Part shown: in pieces, positions 35,365-45,333 of the stretch
How positions within the stretch are numbered: position 1 is the stretch's first letter
Layout: each line of letters opens with the position of its first letter
Assembly (NCBI RefSeq): GCF_003044445.1
Contig: NZ_POWX01000017.1
Coordinates: forward strand, 1-54,743
Source of the DNA: Neisseria mucosa
GTDB lineage: Bacteria; Pseudomonadota; Gammaproteobacteria; Burkholderiales; Neisseriaceae
Direction of reading: 5' to 3'
Length of the DNA: 54,743 nt
The notes under the pieces: generated by a model
Database searches by the model: none
What the model saw: the letters and a program-made list of their open reading frames with translations, nothing else
What the model was told of the DNA's origin: nothing
Made by a program: the position numbers and the translations under genes

Positions 35365-35403
35365 AAAGGTCGTCTGAAAACTTGGGTTTTCAGACGACCT
35401 TTT
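35365..35403. terminator. Inverted DUS pair after purA
   Basis: AAAAGGTCGTCTGAAAACTT and GGTTTTCAGACGACCTTTTTG form a strong stem with a T-tail. A second pair at 35469-35506 (GGTCGTCTGAAAAATC / GGTTTTCAGACGATC) lies just past the ridA end and may terminate that gene on the other strand. Confidence 0.75.
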
Positions 35404-35520
35404 TGTATTGATAACCGATTTACCGTCAATCCAAGCACTTTGATTGTGTTCAATCTTATCTTATGAACGTGGTCGTCTGAAAAATCGACTGCGGTTTTCA
35501 GACGATCTTATGCAATCCAA

Positions 35521-35871
35521 TCACTTGCACACGGCGGATACTTTGATTTCGACCACCCATTCAGGTTTGGCGAGTTTGGCTTCGATGCAGGCGCGGGCTG
35601 GGGCGCGGCCGGGGGCTGTCCAGGCATCCCAGGCTTCGTTCATGGCGGCGTAGTCGTTCATATCGGTCAGGAAGATGGTGGCTTCGAGGATGTGTGCTTT
35701 GTCGGAACCGCATTCTTCAAGCCAATGGTCGATTTGCGCCAAGACGTTTTCGGTTTGGGCTTTGGCATCGGCTTCGGGATTTTCGGGAACCATGCCGGAG
35801 AGGAAGACAAATCCTCCCGCGCAGACGGCTTCGGAGTAGCGTTCGGTCGTACCGAGGTATCGGATATTCAT
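35521..35871 (-). CDS. RidA family enamine/imine deaminase
   Basis: Using the ATG at 35871 (AAGGAATATCAA before it) gives 116 residues. The family hydrolyses reactive enamines and imines made by PLP enzymes. VCAGGFVFLSGMVPENP, QTENVLAQIDHWLEECG, ATIFLTDMNDYAAMNEAWDAW and RAPARACIEAKLAKPEWVVEI match RidA/YjgF-like proteins, with the conserved Arg before the final strand. The longer frame upstream lacks similarity. Confidence 0.87.
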   Translation of the reverse strand: MNIRYLGTTERYSEAVCAGGFVFLSGMVPENPEADAKAQTENVLAQIDHWLEECGSDKAHILEATIFLTDMNDYAAMNEAWDAWTAPGRAPARACIEAKLAKPEWVVEIKVSAVCK

Positions 35872-36101
35872 TTGATATTCCTTGAAGTTGGGGCGCATGG
35901 GGTATTTTGCTCCGTCATCGGATTTCAGTTTGCCTGATGGGGTCAGAACGAGACGGCGGATATTGGGCAGGGGCTTATGGTAACATTCAGCTTGATTGTC
36001 TGCCACAGCAGGCGGGCTGTTTTTGAAAAGATGCGGAAACTATTTTTACGCGTCATTGTCATACTAAGTTTAGGTCGTCTGAATAATATTGGAACTGCAT
36101 C

Positions 36102-36584
36102 ATGAGCAAAAATACCGATTATCCGGTTACTTCTGCCGTCCGTTTCCTGCGTACACATAAAATTGATTTTGAGCCTTATATTTATGTTTATGAGGAACAC
36201 GGCGGGACAGCGCAGTTTGCGGATTTGTTCGGCGTGGACGAGCATCAGGTGGTCAAAACCATCGTGCTGCAAAATGAAGCGAAGAAAGGGTTGGTTGTCG
36301 TGATGCACGGCGACAAGCAGATTTCCACCCGCAATCTGGCGCGCGATTTGGGTATGAAACACATCGAGCCTGCCGATCCGAAACAGGCAAACAAATGGAC
36401 GGGCTATCTGGTGGGCGGGACGACGCCCTTCGGTATGAAAACCCAGTTGCCTGTTTATGTTGAAAAAAGTATTTGGGATTTGGACAAGGTTTATATCAAC
36501 GGCGGCAAGCGCGGATTTATCATCGGTGTCAGTCCGCAGGCTCTGCGGGCTTTGAATCCGCAGGATGTACAGGTCGCCGTCTAA
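36102..36584 (+). CDS. ybaK: Cys-tRNA(Pro)/Cys-tRNA(Cys) deacylase YbaK
   Basis: A 160-residue member of the YbaK/EbsC editing family that hydrolyses misacylated Cys-tRNA(Pro). HGGTAQFADLFGVDEHQVVKTI, VVMHGDKQISTRNLARDLG, YLVGGTTPFGMKTQLPVYVE and GKRGFIIGVSPQAL are family segments, including the Lys in HQVVKT. It is divergent from ridA. A DUS lies 30 bases before the start. Confidence 0.9.
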   Translation: MSKNTDYPVTSAVRFLRTHKIDFEPYIYVYEEHGGTAQFADLFGVDEHQVVKTIVLQNEAKKGLVVVMHGDKQISTRNLARDLGMKHIEPADPKQANKWTGYLVGGTTPFGMKTQLPVYVEKSIWDLDKVYINGGKRGFIIGVSPQALRALNPQDVQVAV

Positions 36585-36757
36585 AGGGATGCAAAACGGT
36601 TTTTAAGTCGGGAAACGCAGATTCGGGCAGATTTGAAGGTTTTATAAAAAGAATGCAATGCCTGATTTTATATCTGTTTTTTTTTGCCAAACAGCCTGTT
36701 ATCGTGACTTAACGGATCGGGCTTTGGCAAACACAAACCAAAGAGGCACACCCTAAT

Positions 36758-37369
36758 ATGGAAAACCGTAATTTTTATGAAATTCTCGGCATTTCGGCGG
36801 ATGCGGATATTGCAGAAATCAGAAAAGCCTATCGCGATTCGGCAATGAAATACCATCCCGATCGTAATCCCGGTAATCCTGATGCGGAAGAGCGTTTCAA
36901 GGAAATCCGTCAGGCTTACGATACGCTGGTCGATCCCGAACGTCGTGCATGGTACGACGAGTCGCTCCGTGAATTCAGCGGCAGAAACGGGCAGACTGCA
37001 AGCCAACAGACCGGTAGCGGTAATGCATCAGAAGCACCGCGCCAAGACGGCGACCGTACTTACGTAATGGCGATGTATGCCCTGTTTGCGTTAGGTTTTG
37101 CCACCTTCGTCATGCCGGTTGCCGGCATCATTTTGGCGTATGTAAAACGAGGCGACATGGGCGACTCGGTTTATAATAACCACGCAGACTATCTGATTAA
37201 AACCTTCTGGGGCGGTCTGGTGGGATTTATATTGAGCAAAATCACCGCGTTTATCGGCATCGGCTACGTGCTGCTGTTTTTGGTATCGGTTTGGTTTGCT
37301 TACCGACTGGCGGCAGGTTTTATCAAGCTGACGAATAACAAGCGTATGCCTTTGGATACTTGGTTCTAA
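36758..37369 (+). CDS. J-domain membrane protein
   Basis: A 203-residue protein. Residues 1-65 form a DnaJ domain (NFYEILGISADADIAEIRKA) with the essential HPD motif in KYHPDRNPGN. A Gln/Ser/Gly-rich linker follows to about 95. Then come hydrophobic segments (about 103-125, 145-165, 165-185) resembling DUF4870/Tic20-like four-helix membrane proteins. It probably recruits an Hsp70 to the inner membrane. The partner is unknown. A DUS pair follows the gene. Confidence 0.8.
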   Translation: MENRNFYEILGISADADIAEIRKAYRDSAMKYHPDRNPGNPDAEERFKEIRQAYDTLVDPERRAWYDESLREFSGRNGQTASQQTGSGNASEAPRQDGDRTYVMAMYALFALGFATFVMPVAGIILAYVKRGDMGDSVYNNHADYLIKTFWGGLVGFILSKITAFIGIGYVLLFLVSVWFAYRLAAGFIKLTNNKRMPLDTWF

Positions 37370-37387
37370 GCGCAATTGCCGCTTTGC

Positions 37388-37425
37388 TTTCAGACGACCT
37401 TGGCATTTAGGGGTCGTCTGAAATT
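37388..37425. terminator. Inverted DUS pair after the J-domain gene
   Basis: CTTTCAGACGACCTTGG and GGGGTCGTCTGAAATTTTTG. The remaining spacer to the next gene contains one more single DUS at about 37479. Confidence 0.6.
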
Positions 37426-37528
37426 TTTGTATGGCTCGTTTGCGGGAAACTAAATATCAAAACAGGACACAAAGAAAGTCGTCTGAAAATTTGTCCTCGC
37501 ATCCGACACACTCAATCAAAGGAAAAAC

Positions 37529-38404
37529 ATGATTTATTTATTGGCAAGCATACTGTGCAGCGTGTCTGTGTCGGTATTGCTCAAATTGGCGCGTAAGAAC
37601 AAAATTGACGTCGCGCAGGCGGTGGCGGTAAACTACATCGTCGCAGTAGCGCTGACGGCTTGGGTGTTGAAACCCGATTTGAGCAACCCGAAAGCCTTTT
37701 TGCCGACTTGGTGGCTGTTTGGCGCGTTGGGCGTGCTGCTGCCTTCGGTGTTTGTGATTATGGGCAAGGCGGTCGATGCGGCGGGTATCGTCAAGTCTGA
37801 TGCGGCGCAGCGTTTGTCTTTGATATTACCGATTATTTCCGCGTTCGTGATTTTTGGCGAAGCGTTGACCGAAGGCAGGCTGATAGGCATCGTTTTGGCG
37901 TTTGTGGCTCTGTTCTGCCTGTTGTGGAAAGCCGACGGCGGCAAGAAATCGGGCGGATTGGGTACGCAAATCACGCTGCTTGCGGGTGTTTGGGCGGGCT
38001 ACGGCATCATCGACATCCTCTTCAAACAGCTTGCCAAAAGTGGTACGGCGTTTTCAGGCAACCTCTTGGTCGCCTTCAGCCTCGCCGGTATTTTGATGTT
38101 CGGCTACCTTTTTTCCCAATCGACCAAATGGACGAAAGAAGGCATTATCGGAGGCATCGTCTTGGGCGGCTTGAATTTCGCCAACATCGTTACCTACATC
38201 ACTGCCCACCAAATGATGAAAGACAACCCGACGCTGGTCTTTGCAGGTATGAACATCGGCGTCATCGTCTTGGGTACGCTGGTCGGTGCAATGGCGTTTA
38301 AAGAGAAAATCAGCAGCATCAACGCCGCAGGCATCAGCGTCGCCGTCTGCGCCATCGCCTGTTTATTTTACTGGCCGCAGATACGGGGACTTATCGGGAT
38401 GTAA
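37529..38404 (+). CDS. EamA/DMT-family transporter
   Basis: A 291-residue inner-membrane protein with about ten hydrophobic helices in two homologous halves, each an EamA repeat (first MIYLLASILCSVSVSVLLKL, second LGTQITLLAGVWAGYGIIDI). The family exports or imports small metabolites. The substrate cannot be read from sequence. Single gene between DUS hairpins; AAAGGAAAAAC precedes the ATG. Confidence 0.85.
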   Translation: MIYLLASILCSVSVSVLLKLARKNKIDVAQAVAVNYIVAVALTAWVLKPDLSNPKAFLPTWWLFGALGVLLPSVFVIMGKAVDAAGIVKSDAAQRLSLILPIISAFVIFGEALTEGRLIGIVLAFVALFCLLWKADGGKKSGGLGTQITLLAGVWAGYGIIDILFKQLAKSGTAFSGNLLVAFSLAGILMFGYLFSQSTKWTKEGIIGGIVLGGLNFANIVTYITAHQMMKDNPTLVFAGMNIGVIVLGTLVGAMAFKEKISSINAAGISVAVCAIACLFYWPQIRGLIGM

Positions 38405-38411
38405 GCATGTA

Positions 38412-38445
38412 AAAGGTCGTCTGAAAAAGGTTTCAGACGACCTTT
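38412..38445. terminator. Inverted DUS pair after the EamA gene
   Basis: AAAAGGTCGTCTGAAAAAGG and TTTCAGACGACCTTTTG form a compact stem with a T-rich tail 8 bases after the stop. Confidence 0.75.
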
Positions 38446-38578
38446 TGTCTTACAGAATGTTTTTTCTACTTTGATAACAACGGCGCGTTTGCAGCTAGAC
38501 AACCCATGCAAAACGGTCTAATGTTCCGCCTGCATATGCACATTACTTTATAAACCAACGAATGAGAAGGTAAGAGAA

Positions 38579-39976
38579 ATGACTGTCCGTATCGAACACG
38601 ATTTGCTGGGCGAACGCGAAATCCCCGCCGAAGCGTATTGGGGTATCCATACTTTGCGTGCGGTGGAAAACTTTAAAATTTCAAATCAAAAAATTTCCGA
38701 CGTGCCGCAGTTTGTCCGCAGCATGGTGATGGTGAAAAAAGCGACCGCGCAGGCAAACGGCGAACTGGGCGCGGTAAAACCCGAAATCGCTGCCGCCATT
38801 GAGAAGGCTTGCGACGAAGTGTTGCTCAAAGGCCGCTGCTTCGACCAATTCCCGTCCGACGTGTATCAGGGCGGCGCGGGGACTTCGGTCAACATGAATA
38901 CTAATGAAGTCATCGCCAACCTTGCTTTGGAGGTGTTGGGCTACGAAAAAGGCCGCTACGACATCGTCAATCCGATGGATCATGTGAACGCCAGCCAATC
39001 CACCAACGACGCCTATCCGACCGGCTTTAGGCTGGCGGTGTATTACAGTGTCGGCGGATTGCTGGAAAAACTGGCGTTGCTGAAAGATGCATTTGCCGCC
39101 AAAGCCGATGAGTTTAAAGATGTTTTGAAAATGGGACGCACCCAGCTTCAAGATGCCGTGCCGATGACGGCGGGACAGGAGTTTCAGTCTTTCCAAGTGT
39201 TGCTGGAAGAAGAGATTGTGAATCTGAACCGCACGCGTGCCCTGCTTTTGGAAGTCAACTTAGGCGCAACCGCCATCGGCACGGGTGTGAACACGCCGAA
39301 AGGCTACGCGGCTTTGGCAGTAAAAAAATTGTCCGAAGTCAGCGGCTTGGAATGCAAACTGACCGAAAACCTGATTGAAGCGACTTCAGATTGCGGCGCG
39401 TATGTGATGGTACACGGCGCATTGAAGCGCACGGCAGTGAAATTATCAAAAATCTGTAACGACTTGCGCCTCTTGTCGTCCGGCCCGCGCGCCGGTTTGA
39501 AAGAGATTAACCTGCCGGAAATGCAGGCAGGCTCGTCGATCATGCCCGCCAAAGTCAATCCCGTGATTCCCGAAGTGGTGAACCAAGTCTGCTTCAAAGT
39601 CATCGGCAACGACACCACCATCACCTTCGCCGCCGAAGCGGGGCAGTTGCAATTAAACGTGATGGAACCGGTCATCGCACAATGTATGTTTGAAACCATC
39701 TCCCTCTTGGGCAATGCAGCGGTAAACCTTGCCGACAAATGTGTCAAAGGCATCACCGTCAACCGTGAAATATGCGAACGCTATGTGTTCAACTCCATCG
39801 GTCTGGTTACTTATCTGAACCCGTATATCGGACATGGCAACGGCGATTTGGTCGGCAAAATCTGCGCCCAAACCGGCAAAGGCGTGCGCGAAGTCGTACT
39901 CGAACGCGGCCTCTTGAGCGAAGCGGAACTCGACCGCATCCTGTCGCCCGAAAACCTGATGAACCCGCATTTGTAA
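38579..39976 (+). CDS. aspA: Aspartate ammonia-lyase
   Basis: A 465-residue fumarase/aspartase-superfamily enzyme converting aspartate to fumarate and ammonia. The signature GSSIMPAKVNP is present near residue 318, with GGAGTSVNMNTNEVIAN and VNASQSTNDAYPT earlier. GSSIMPAKVNPV and the overall length fit aspartase and not fumarase C. AAGGTAAGAGAA precedes the ATG. Monocistronic. Confidence 0.93.
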   Translation: MTVRIEHDLLGEREIPAEAYWGIHTLRAVENFKISNQKISDVPQFVRSMVMVKKATAQANGELGAVKPEIAAAIEKACDEVLLKGRCFDQFPSDVYQGGAGTSVNMNTNEVIANLALEVLGYEKGRYDIVNPMDHVNASQSTNDAYPTGFRLAVYYSVGGLLEKLALLKDAFAAKADEFKDVLKMGRTQLQDAVPMTAGQEFQSFQVLLEEEIVNLNRTRALLLEVNLGATAIGTGVNTPKGYAALAVKKLSEVSGLECKLTENLIEATSDCGAYVMVHGALKRTAVKLSKICNDLRLLSSGPRAGLKEINLPEMQAGSSIMPAKVNPVIPEVVNQVCFKVIGNDTTITFAAEAGQLQLNVMEPVIAQCMFETISLLGNAAVNLADKCVKGITVNREICERYVFNSIGLVTYLNPYIGHGNGDLVGKICAQTGKGVREVVLERGLLSEAELDRILSPENLMNPHL

Positions 39977-39991
39977 GACAGGGCATAAAGA

Positions 39992-40035
39992 AAAGGTCGT
40001 CTGAAAACCTATGGATACGGTTTTCAGATGACCTT
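39992..40035. terminator. Inverted DUS pair after aspA (one copy mutated)
   Basis: AAAAGGTCGTCTGAAAACC faces GGTTTTCAGATGACCTTTG; the second copy has CAGATGACC for CAGACGACC, a single substitution in the uptake core. Two further single DUS at about 40120 and 40231 are in the 294-base gap before the ABC gene, which otherwise shows no gene. Confidence 0.65.
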
Positions 40036-40270
40036 TGTTCGTTGTATCCTTTCATTATGTTTCACGGTATAGGGAAATTTTCGGGCATATTCAATTTCTT
40101 TGATCAGGCTGTTATCCACTTTTTCAGACGACCTTGAGGAGATAACTGATGAAGCGGATACACGCTTGTGGGTGAAGCGTTGGCATAGCTTTCAAGCCGT
40201 AAGCCCGATAGAAATCAGCCGTTACGAACAGGTCGTCTGAAATCCCGTTTTCTGCAAAAAAGGCTGCATC

Positions 40271-43264
40271 ATGAACACCGTTTCCATCCAAAACCTTTCC
40301 CACCGTTACGGCAAGACCCTTGCGCTTGACGATGTGTCGCTGGACATTCCGAAAGGCGCGACGGTCGGTTTGATCGGGCCGGACGGTGTGGGCAAATCGA
40401 CGCTGCTCTCGCTGATGGCGGGTGTGAAGGTGATTCAGGACGGGCGGGTGGAAGTGTTGGGCGGCGATATGGCGGACAAGGACGTGCGGCGGGATTTGTC
40501 GCACCGCATCGCTTTTATGCCGCAGGGTTTGGGGCGCAACCTGTATCCTACCTTGTCGGTGTATGAGAATATCGATTTCCACGCGCGGCTGTTTGGTTTG
40601 GACGGGCGGGAACGCACGCGGCAGATTACGCGGCTGATGGAGGCGACCCGCCTTGCGCCGTTTGCAGACCGAGCGGCGGGCAAGCTATCGGGCGGGATGA
40701 AGCAGAAGCTGAGTTTGTGCTGCGCGCTGGTGCACAGCCCGGATTTGCTGATTTTGGACGAGCCGACCACGGGCGTGGACCCTTTGTCGCGCCGCCAGTT
40801 TTGGGCGTTGGTGGACGATTTGCGGCGGGAACATGCGGGCATGACCGTGATTGTGGCGACCGCCTATATTGAAGAGGCACAGCGTTTCGAGCGGCTGCTG
40901 GCGATGGACGCGGGCAGGCTGCTGGAAAACAAGCCCACCGCCGACGTGCTGGCGGATTACGGCACCGACGTGTTGGAAGATGCCTACGTCAAAATGCTGC
41001 CACCGGAGAAACAGCAGGGTTCGGGCGGTTTGGACATTACGCCGTTTGTCCTCGATCCCGATGCGCCGCCCGCGATGGAAGCGCATGGGCTGACCAAGCG
41101 TTTCGGCGATTTCACCGCTGTGGACCATGTCAGCTTTACCATTCAAAAAGGCGAGATTTTCGGCTTTCTCGGCAGCAACGGCTGCGGCAAGTCCACCACC
41201 ATGAAAATGCTGACTGGTTTATTGGAGGCGACCGAAGGCGACGCCACGCTGTTGGGCAAGCCGATAGACGCGGGCGGCTTGGACACGAAAATGCGCGTCG
41301 GCTATATGTCGCAGGCGTTTTCGCTGTATGAAGAACTGAGCGTGCGCCGCAATCTGGATTTGCACGCCAGACTCTACCAGATGGGTGCTAAAGGCGCGGC
41401 GGCGGTGGAAGAAGCCCTGCAACAGTTTGATTTGGCGGACGTTGCCGACACCGCGCCCGCATCGTTGCCGCTGGGCATCCGCCAACGCCTGCAACTTGCC
41501 GCCGCCTGTCTGCACCACCCCGAAGTATTGATTTTGGACGAACCGACTTCGGGGGTCGATCCTGCCGCCCGCGATATGTTTTGGTGGCATCTTCTGAAAC
41601 TCTCCCGCGAAGACAAAATCACCATTTTCGTTTCCACCCACTTTATGAACGAAGCCGCCCGCTGCGACCGCATTTCCTTTATGCACAAAGGCCGCGTGCT
41701 GGCGGTGGGCACGCCCGCCGAACTGGCGGCAAGACAGAATGCGCCGGATTTGGAAGAAGCGTTTGTGCAGTATCTGATTGAGGCGGAATCGGATAACGGG
41801 TATTCCGAACAGGGTAGGTTGGATCAAGACCCAACAATGCTTTCGGATTCGACAGGTTGGGTCTCGACTCAACCTACGGCTACGGCGGCTGATTTTTCAG
41901 ACGACCTGTATGAACAAAGCGCAAGGTCGTCTGAAAGTGAACAAAGCAAGTTTCGCCAAAACGCAGACGGCGTGCATTCCGAACAGGGTAGGTTGGGTCA
42001 AGGCCCAACGATTCCTTCAGATTCGGCAAGTTGGGTCTCGACCCAACCTACGGCGGTTGAGTTTTCAGACGACCCTGAAAAACACCATCCGAGGTCGTCT
42101 GAAAATCCGTCGGCAACGCCTGACACCCAAAGCTTCAAATACCGCTTCTCCATGATTTGGACTTTCGCCCGCCGCGAAGCCAAAGAGCTTTTGCGCGACA
42201 AAATCCGCCTGTTTTTCGCCGTGTTTGGCCCGCTGATTATCATGGCGTCGGTATCGTGGGGGATTTCGTTTGACGTGCGGAATCTGAAATTCGCCGTTTA
42301 CGACCGCGACCAAACCGCCGCCAGCCGCGAGCTGGTCGAATATTTCGACGGTTCGCGCTACTTCCTCCAACAGCCGCCGATACAGTCCGAAGCCGAAATC
42401 GACACTGTGCTCAAAAGCTCCGGCGCCATATTGGTTATCGATATTCCGAGCGGTTTCGGGCGCGATTTGGCGCGCGGACTCAAACCCGAAGTCGGATTTT
42501 ATGTGGACGGCTCCATGCCGTTTAACGCCACCAACATCCGCGGCTACATCGGCAGCCTGATCACCGCCTACACCAAAGACCGCATCGCCGAAAGCGGGCT
42601 GCCCGTTTCGCTCAAAGCCCCCTCCGGCATCGAACCGCGCTTTATGTACAATCAGGATTTCGACAGCATCAACGCCATCGCCCCGGGCGTGATGATGCTG
42701 GTGCTGATGATGATACCCGCCATGATGTCGGCGGTCGGCGTGGTGCGCGAACGCGAAATCGGTTCCATCGCCAATTTCTACGCATCGCCCGCCGCCGTGG
42801 CGCAATATCTGATCGGCAAACAGCTTCCCTATATCGCCGTCGGCATGGTCAATTTCGCCGCCATGATGCTGATGATTATTTACCTGTTCGGCGTGCCGCT
42901 CAAAGGCTCGTTTGCCGGACTTGCCGTCGGCACGCTCTTGATGGTGTCCGCCAGCACCGCGCTGGGGCTTTTGATTTCCTGCTTTGTGCGCTCCCAGCTC
43001 GCCGCCATCTTCGCCACCGCCATCATCACCATGATTCCCGCGCAAACCTATTCCGGCTTTCTCTACCCGTTGTCCACCATGGAAGGCGGCGCATTGGTTA
43101 TCGGCAAAACCTTCCCGTCGTCGTGGTACTACACCGTCAGCGTCGGCAGCTTCACCAAAGGGCTGCACACCGCCGACCTGCTGCACGAATACGCCGCCAT
43201 CGCCGCCTTTGCCGCTACCAGCCTGATTCTGGCGTGTTTGTTGTTGAAGAAGCAGGAGAAGTAA
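40271..43264 (+). CDS. Fused ABC transporter: two ATPase domains plus ABC-2 permease (RbbA/YhiH-like)
   Basis: A 997-residue protein. ATPase 1 has Walker A GPDGVGKST near residue 37, signature LSGGMKQK and Walker B LLILDEPTTGVDP. ATPase 2 has Walker A GSNGCGKST near 300, signature-like LPLGIRQRLQ and Walker B VLILDEPTSGVDP. A variable linker spans about 505-620, followed by an ABC-2 type membrane domain (about 625-995). The layout resembles RbbA/YhiH and YbhF-YbhS-type exporters. The second signature reads LPLGI instead of LSGG. The linker contains duplicated DNA with four DUS (see findings). No HlyD-type partner precedes it. Confidence 0.88.
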   Translation: MNTVSIQNLSHRYGKTLALDDVSLDIPKGATVGLIGPDGVGKSTLLSLMAGVKVIQDGRVEVLGGDMADKDVRRDLSHRIAFMPQGLGRNLYPTLSVYENIDFHARLFGLDGRERTRQITRLMEATRLAPFADRAAGKLSGGMKQKLSLCCALVHSPDLLILDEPTTGVDPLSRRQFWALVDDLRREHAGMTVIVATAYIEEAQRFERLLAMDAGRLLENKPTADVLADYGTDVLEDAYVKMLPPEKQQGSGGLDITPFVLDPDAPPAMEAHGLTKRFGDFTAVDHVSFTIQKGEIFGFLGSNGCGKSTTMKMLTGLLEATEGDATLLGKPIDAGGLDTKMRVGYMSQAFSLYEELSVRRNLDLHARLYQMGAKGAAAVEEALQQFDLADVADTAPASLPLGIRQRLQLAAACLHHPEVLILDEPTSGVDPAARDMFWWHLLKLSREDKITIFVSTHFMNEAARCDRISFMHKGRVLAVGTPAELAARQNAPDLEEAFVQYLIEAESDNGYSEQGRLDQDPTMLSDSTGWVSTQPTATAADFSDDLYEQSARSSESEQSKFRQNADGVHSEQGRLGQGPTIPSDSASWVSTQPTAVEFSDDPEKHHPRSSENPSATPDTQSFKYRFSMIWTFARREAKELLRDKIRLFFAVFGPLIIMASVSWGISFDVRNLKFAVYDRDQTAASRELVEYFDGSRYFLQQPPIQSEAEIDTVLKSSGAILVIDIPSGFGRDLARGLKPEVGFYVDGSMPFNATNIRGYIGSLITAYTKDRIAESGLPVSLKAPSGIEPRFMYNQDFDSINAIAPGVMMLVLMMIPAMMSAVGVVREREIGSIANFYASPAAVAQYLIGKQLPYIAVGMVNFAAMMLMIIYLFGVPLKGSFAGLAVGTLLMVSASTALGLLISCFVRSQLAAIFATAIITMIPAQTYSGFLYPLSTMEGGALVIGKTFPSSWYYTVSVGSFTKGLHTADLLHEYAAIAAFAATSLILACLLLKKQEK
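41801..42106. repeat. Duplicated linker-coding segment with inverted DUS pairs
   Basis: TATTCCGAACAGGGTAGGTT at 41801 and CATTCCGAACAGGGTAGGTT at 41973 start two diverged copies, offset 172 bp. Each contains a GTAGGTTGG...CCAACCTAC palindrome, then one TTTTTCAGACGACC and one AGGTCGTCTGAAA. Both stay open in the ABC reading frame. Confidence 0.85.
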
Positions 43265-43265
43265 A

Positions 43266-43299
43266 AAAGGTCGTCTGAAAATGTTTTCAGACGACCTCT
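43266..43299. terminator. Inverted DUS pair between convergent ABC genes
   Basis: AAAAGGTCGTCTGAAAATG and TGTTTTCAGACGACCTC separate the fused ABC gene and the convergent truncated ABC membrane gene. It is the last GTC-type pair before the Dnd island. Confidence 0.75.
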
Positions 43300-43301
43300 G
43301 C

Positions 43302-44123
43302 CTATGCCAGCCCTTTTTCAGACAATTCCACCCTTTGACCGATGTCTTTCAGGTTGGAATATTGTTCGACCAATCGCGGTACGTCGTCCAGACTCATAGC
43401 GAACATCCACAGATAAGTACTGACCGAATAAATATGTCCTGCATTGCCAAAGCCTTTGAGTGTCATGTGTACGAAGGCGAAACCAAACAAAATACTCATT
43501 GCCACACCGATGCAAAGATAGCCGGATGCTTCCCGGTTAGAAATCAGCACGCGCAGGCGGGCGACCAAACCATAATGCTGATACAGCTGCCGTTCATTGC
43601 CTTTTTTAATGAAATGGTTGTCGCGCTCCAAACAGTTATTCAGGCAGAAATACAGGTTTTCGCTGATGGCAGCAAAACGCGGCAATAGCCATAGAAACAG
43701 GGCGAGTATGCCCACCGCCAATACGCCGACCCAAAACTCCAAACCCAAAAGCATGATGCAGGCACCGAATATCGACACCAACGATGTGGCGGCAATCGGC
43801 AAATGTTCTTCAAAGAAACTGACAAATTCGTGCGATAGGGCGACACGCGCGGTAACTGCCGAATGGGGAACCTCCCTTTGCCGCTGTTTCAATACGACGG
43901 GTACGGCGATTTCGGTATAAATCCGCGTGAACGTGCGCGTATCAGCGACACGACGTGTCGCGCCGACAAGCCACATCAGCAAAACCACCAAGCCGTAGAG
44001 CATGGCTTGCCAGACATTGCCTTCAATGACTGCATTAATCGCCCAGCCGCCAAACACGGGATATATCAGCATGAGCAGGTTTTCCAGCCCAACCAGAGAA
44101 AAAGTGGCAATAAGCCTCTTGCG
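43302..44123 (-). pseudogene. ABC transporter six-TM protein, 5' end removed by an IS
   Basis: The remaining about 273 codons encode an exporter-type transmembrane domain: hydrophobic helices around FSLVGLENLLMLIYPVFGG, GLVVLLMWLVG, ATSLVSIFGACIMLLGLEF and ASGYLCIGVAMSILFGFAF. No ATPase domain follows. Homology-like sequence stops at 44123, where an IS5-type end (GAGACC) begins. The open frame continues into the IS for another 24 codons and starts with an ATG there, so a chimeric protein is conceivable, but the native start and first residues are gone. Possibly once part of the iron-uptake cluster whose other members lie beyond the Dnd island. Confidence 0.75.
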
Positions 44124-44587
44124 GAGACCTGTGCAAAAAAGCCCTTCCCCCGACAGCCGAAACCCAAACACAGGTTTTCGGCTCTTTCCCTCCCCCAATC
44201 ACTCCTAATTCTACCCAAATACCCCTTAATCCTCCCCGGACGCCCCATAATCAGGCATCCGGGCCGCCTTTTAGGCGGTAACAGGCACACTTAGCCTGTT
44301 AGCCGCTTTCAACAGGTTCAAACACACCGCCTTCAGATGGCTTTGCGCACTCACTTTAATCAGCCCGAAATAGGCTGCCCGGGCATAGCGGAATTTACGG
44401 TGCAGCGTACCAAAGCTTTGTTCGACCACATAACGGGTTTTCGATAAATACCGGTTACGTTTGGTTTGTGCTTCCGTCAGCGGACGGTTGCGGTGGGCTT
44501 TGCGCATAATGCCATCCAGCAACCGATGCTCTTTCAGATGTTGCCGGTTTTCCGCACTGTCGTAGCCTTTATCGGCATAGACGGTCG

Positions 44588-44694
44588 TATAGTGTATTAA
44601 CTTTAAACCAGTACGGCGTTGCTTCGCCTTGCCGTACTATCTCTACTGTCTGCGGCTTCGTCGCCTTGTCCTGATTTAAATTTAATCCACTATA
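44588..44694. mobile_element. Correia element (CREE), 107 bp, inside the transposase
   Basis: It starts TATAGTGTATTAA (one mismatch to TATAGTGGATTAA) and ends TTAATCCACTATA. The interior is nearly identical to the element at 28058-28164 in length and sequence. It lies in the same orientation as that copy on the plus strand. Confidence 0.93.
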
Positions 44695-45333
44695 TCTTCG
44701 GTCAGACCTTCCAACAAAGGCGACAGGTGGTTGCACTCATGGGTATTGGCGGGAGTGATGTGCAGTTTCTCGATATAACCTTCCTCATCGGTACGGGTAT
44801 GTTGTTTGTAACTGAGTTTGTAGAGGCCGTTTTTCTTTGTCCAACGGGCATCTTTATCTTTACTCGGTGTGGTTTGGCCGCTGACTTGTCCTTCTTCATC
44901 GACTTCTATGACCTGACGCTGTTTGCTGCCGGCGGTTTGAATAATGGTGGCGTCAATGACGGCGGCGGATGCTTTCTCTACTTTTAGGCCTTTTTCAGTC
45001 AGTTGGCGGTTAATCAGTTCCAGCAATTCGGACAGGGTGTCGTCTTGAGCCAGCCAGTTACGGTAGCGGCACAAGGTGCTGTAATCGGGGATGCTCAGTT
45101 CGTCAAAACGGCAAAACAGGTTGAAATCGATGCGGGTAATGAGGCTGTGTTCGAGTTCGGGATCGGAGAGGCTGTGCCATTGTCCGAGCAGGACGGCTTT
45201 GAACATGGACAGCAGGGGATAGGCGGGACGGCCGCGATGGTCTCTAAGGTAGCGGGTTCTTTGACGATTCAGGTACTGTTCGATCGGTTGCTAATCAATC
45301 ACTTGATCCAACTTCAACAGTGGGAAGCGGTCG

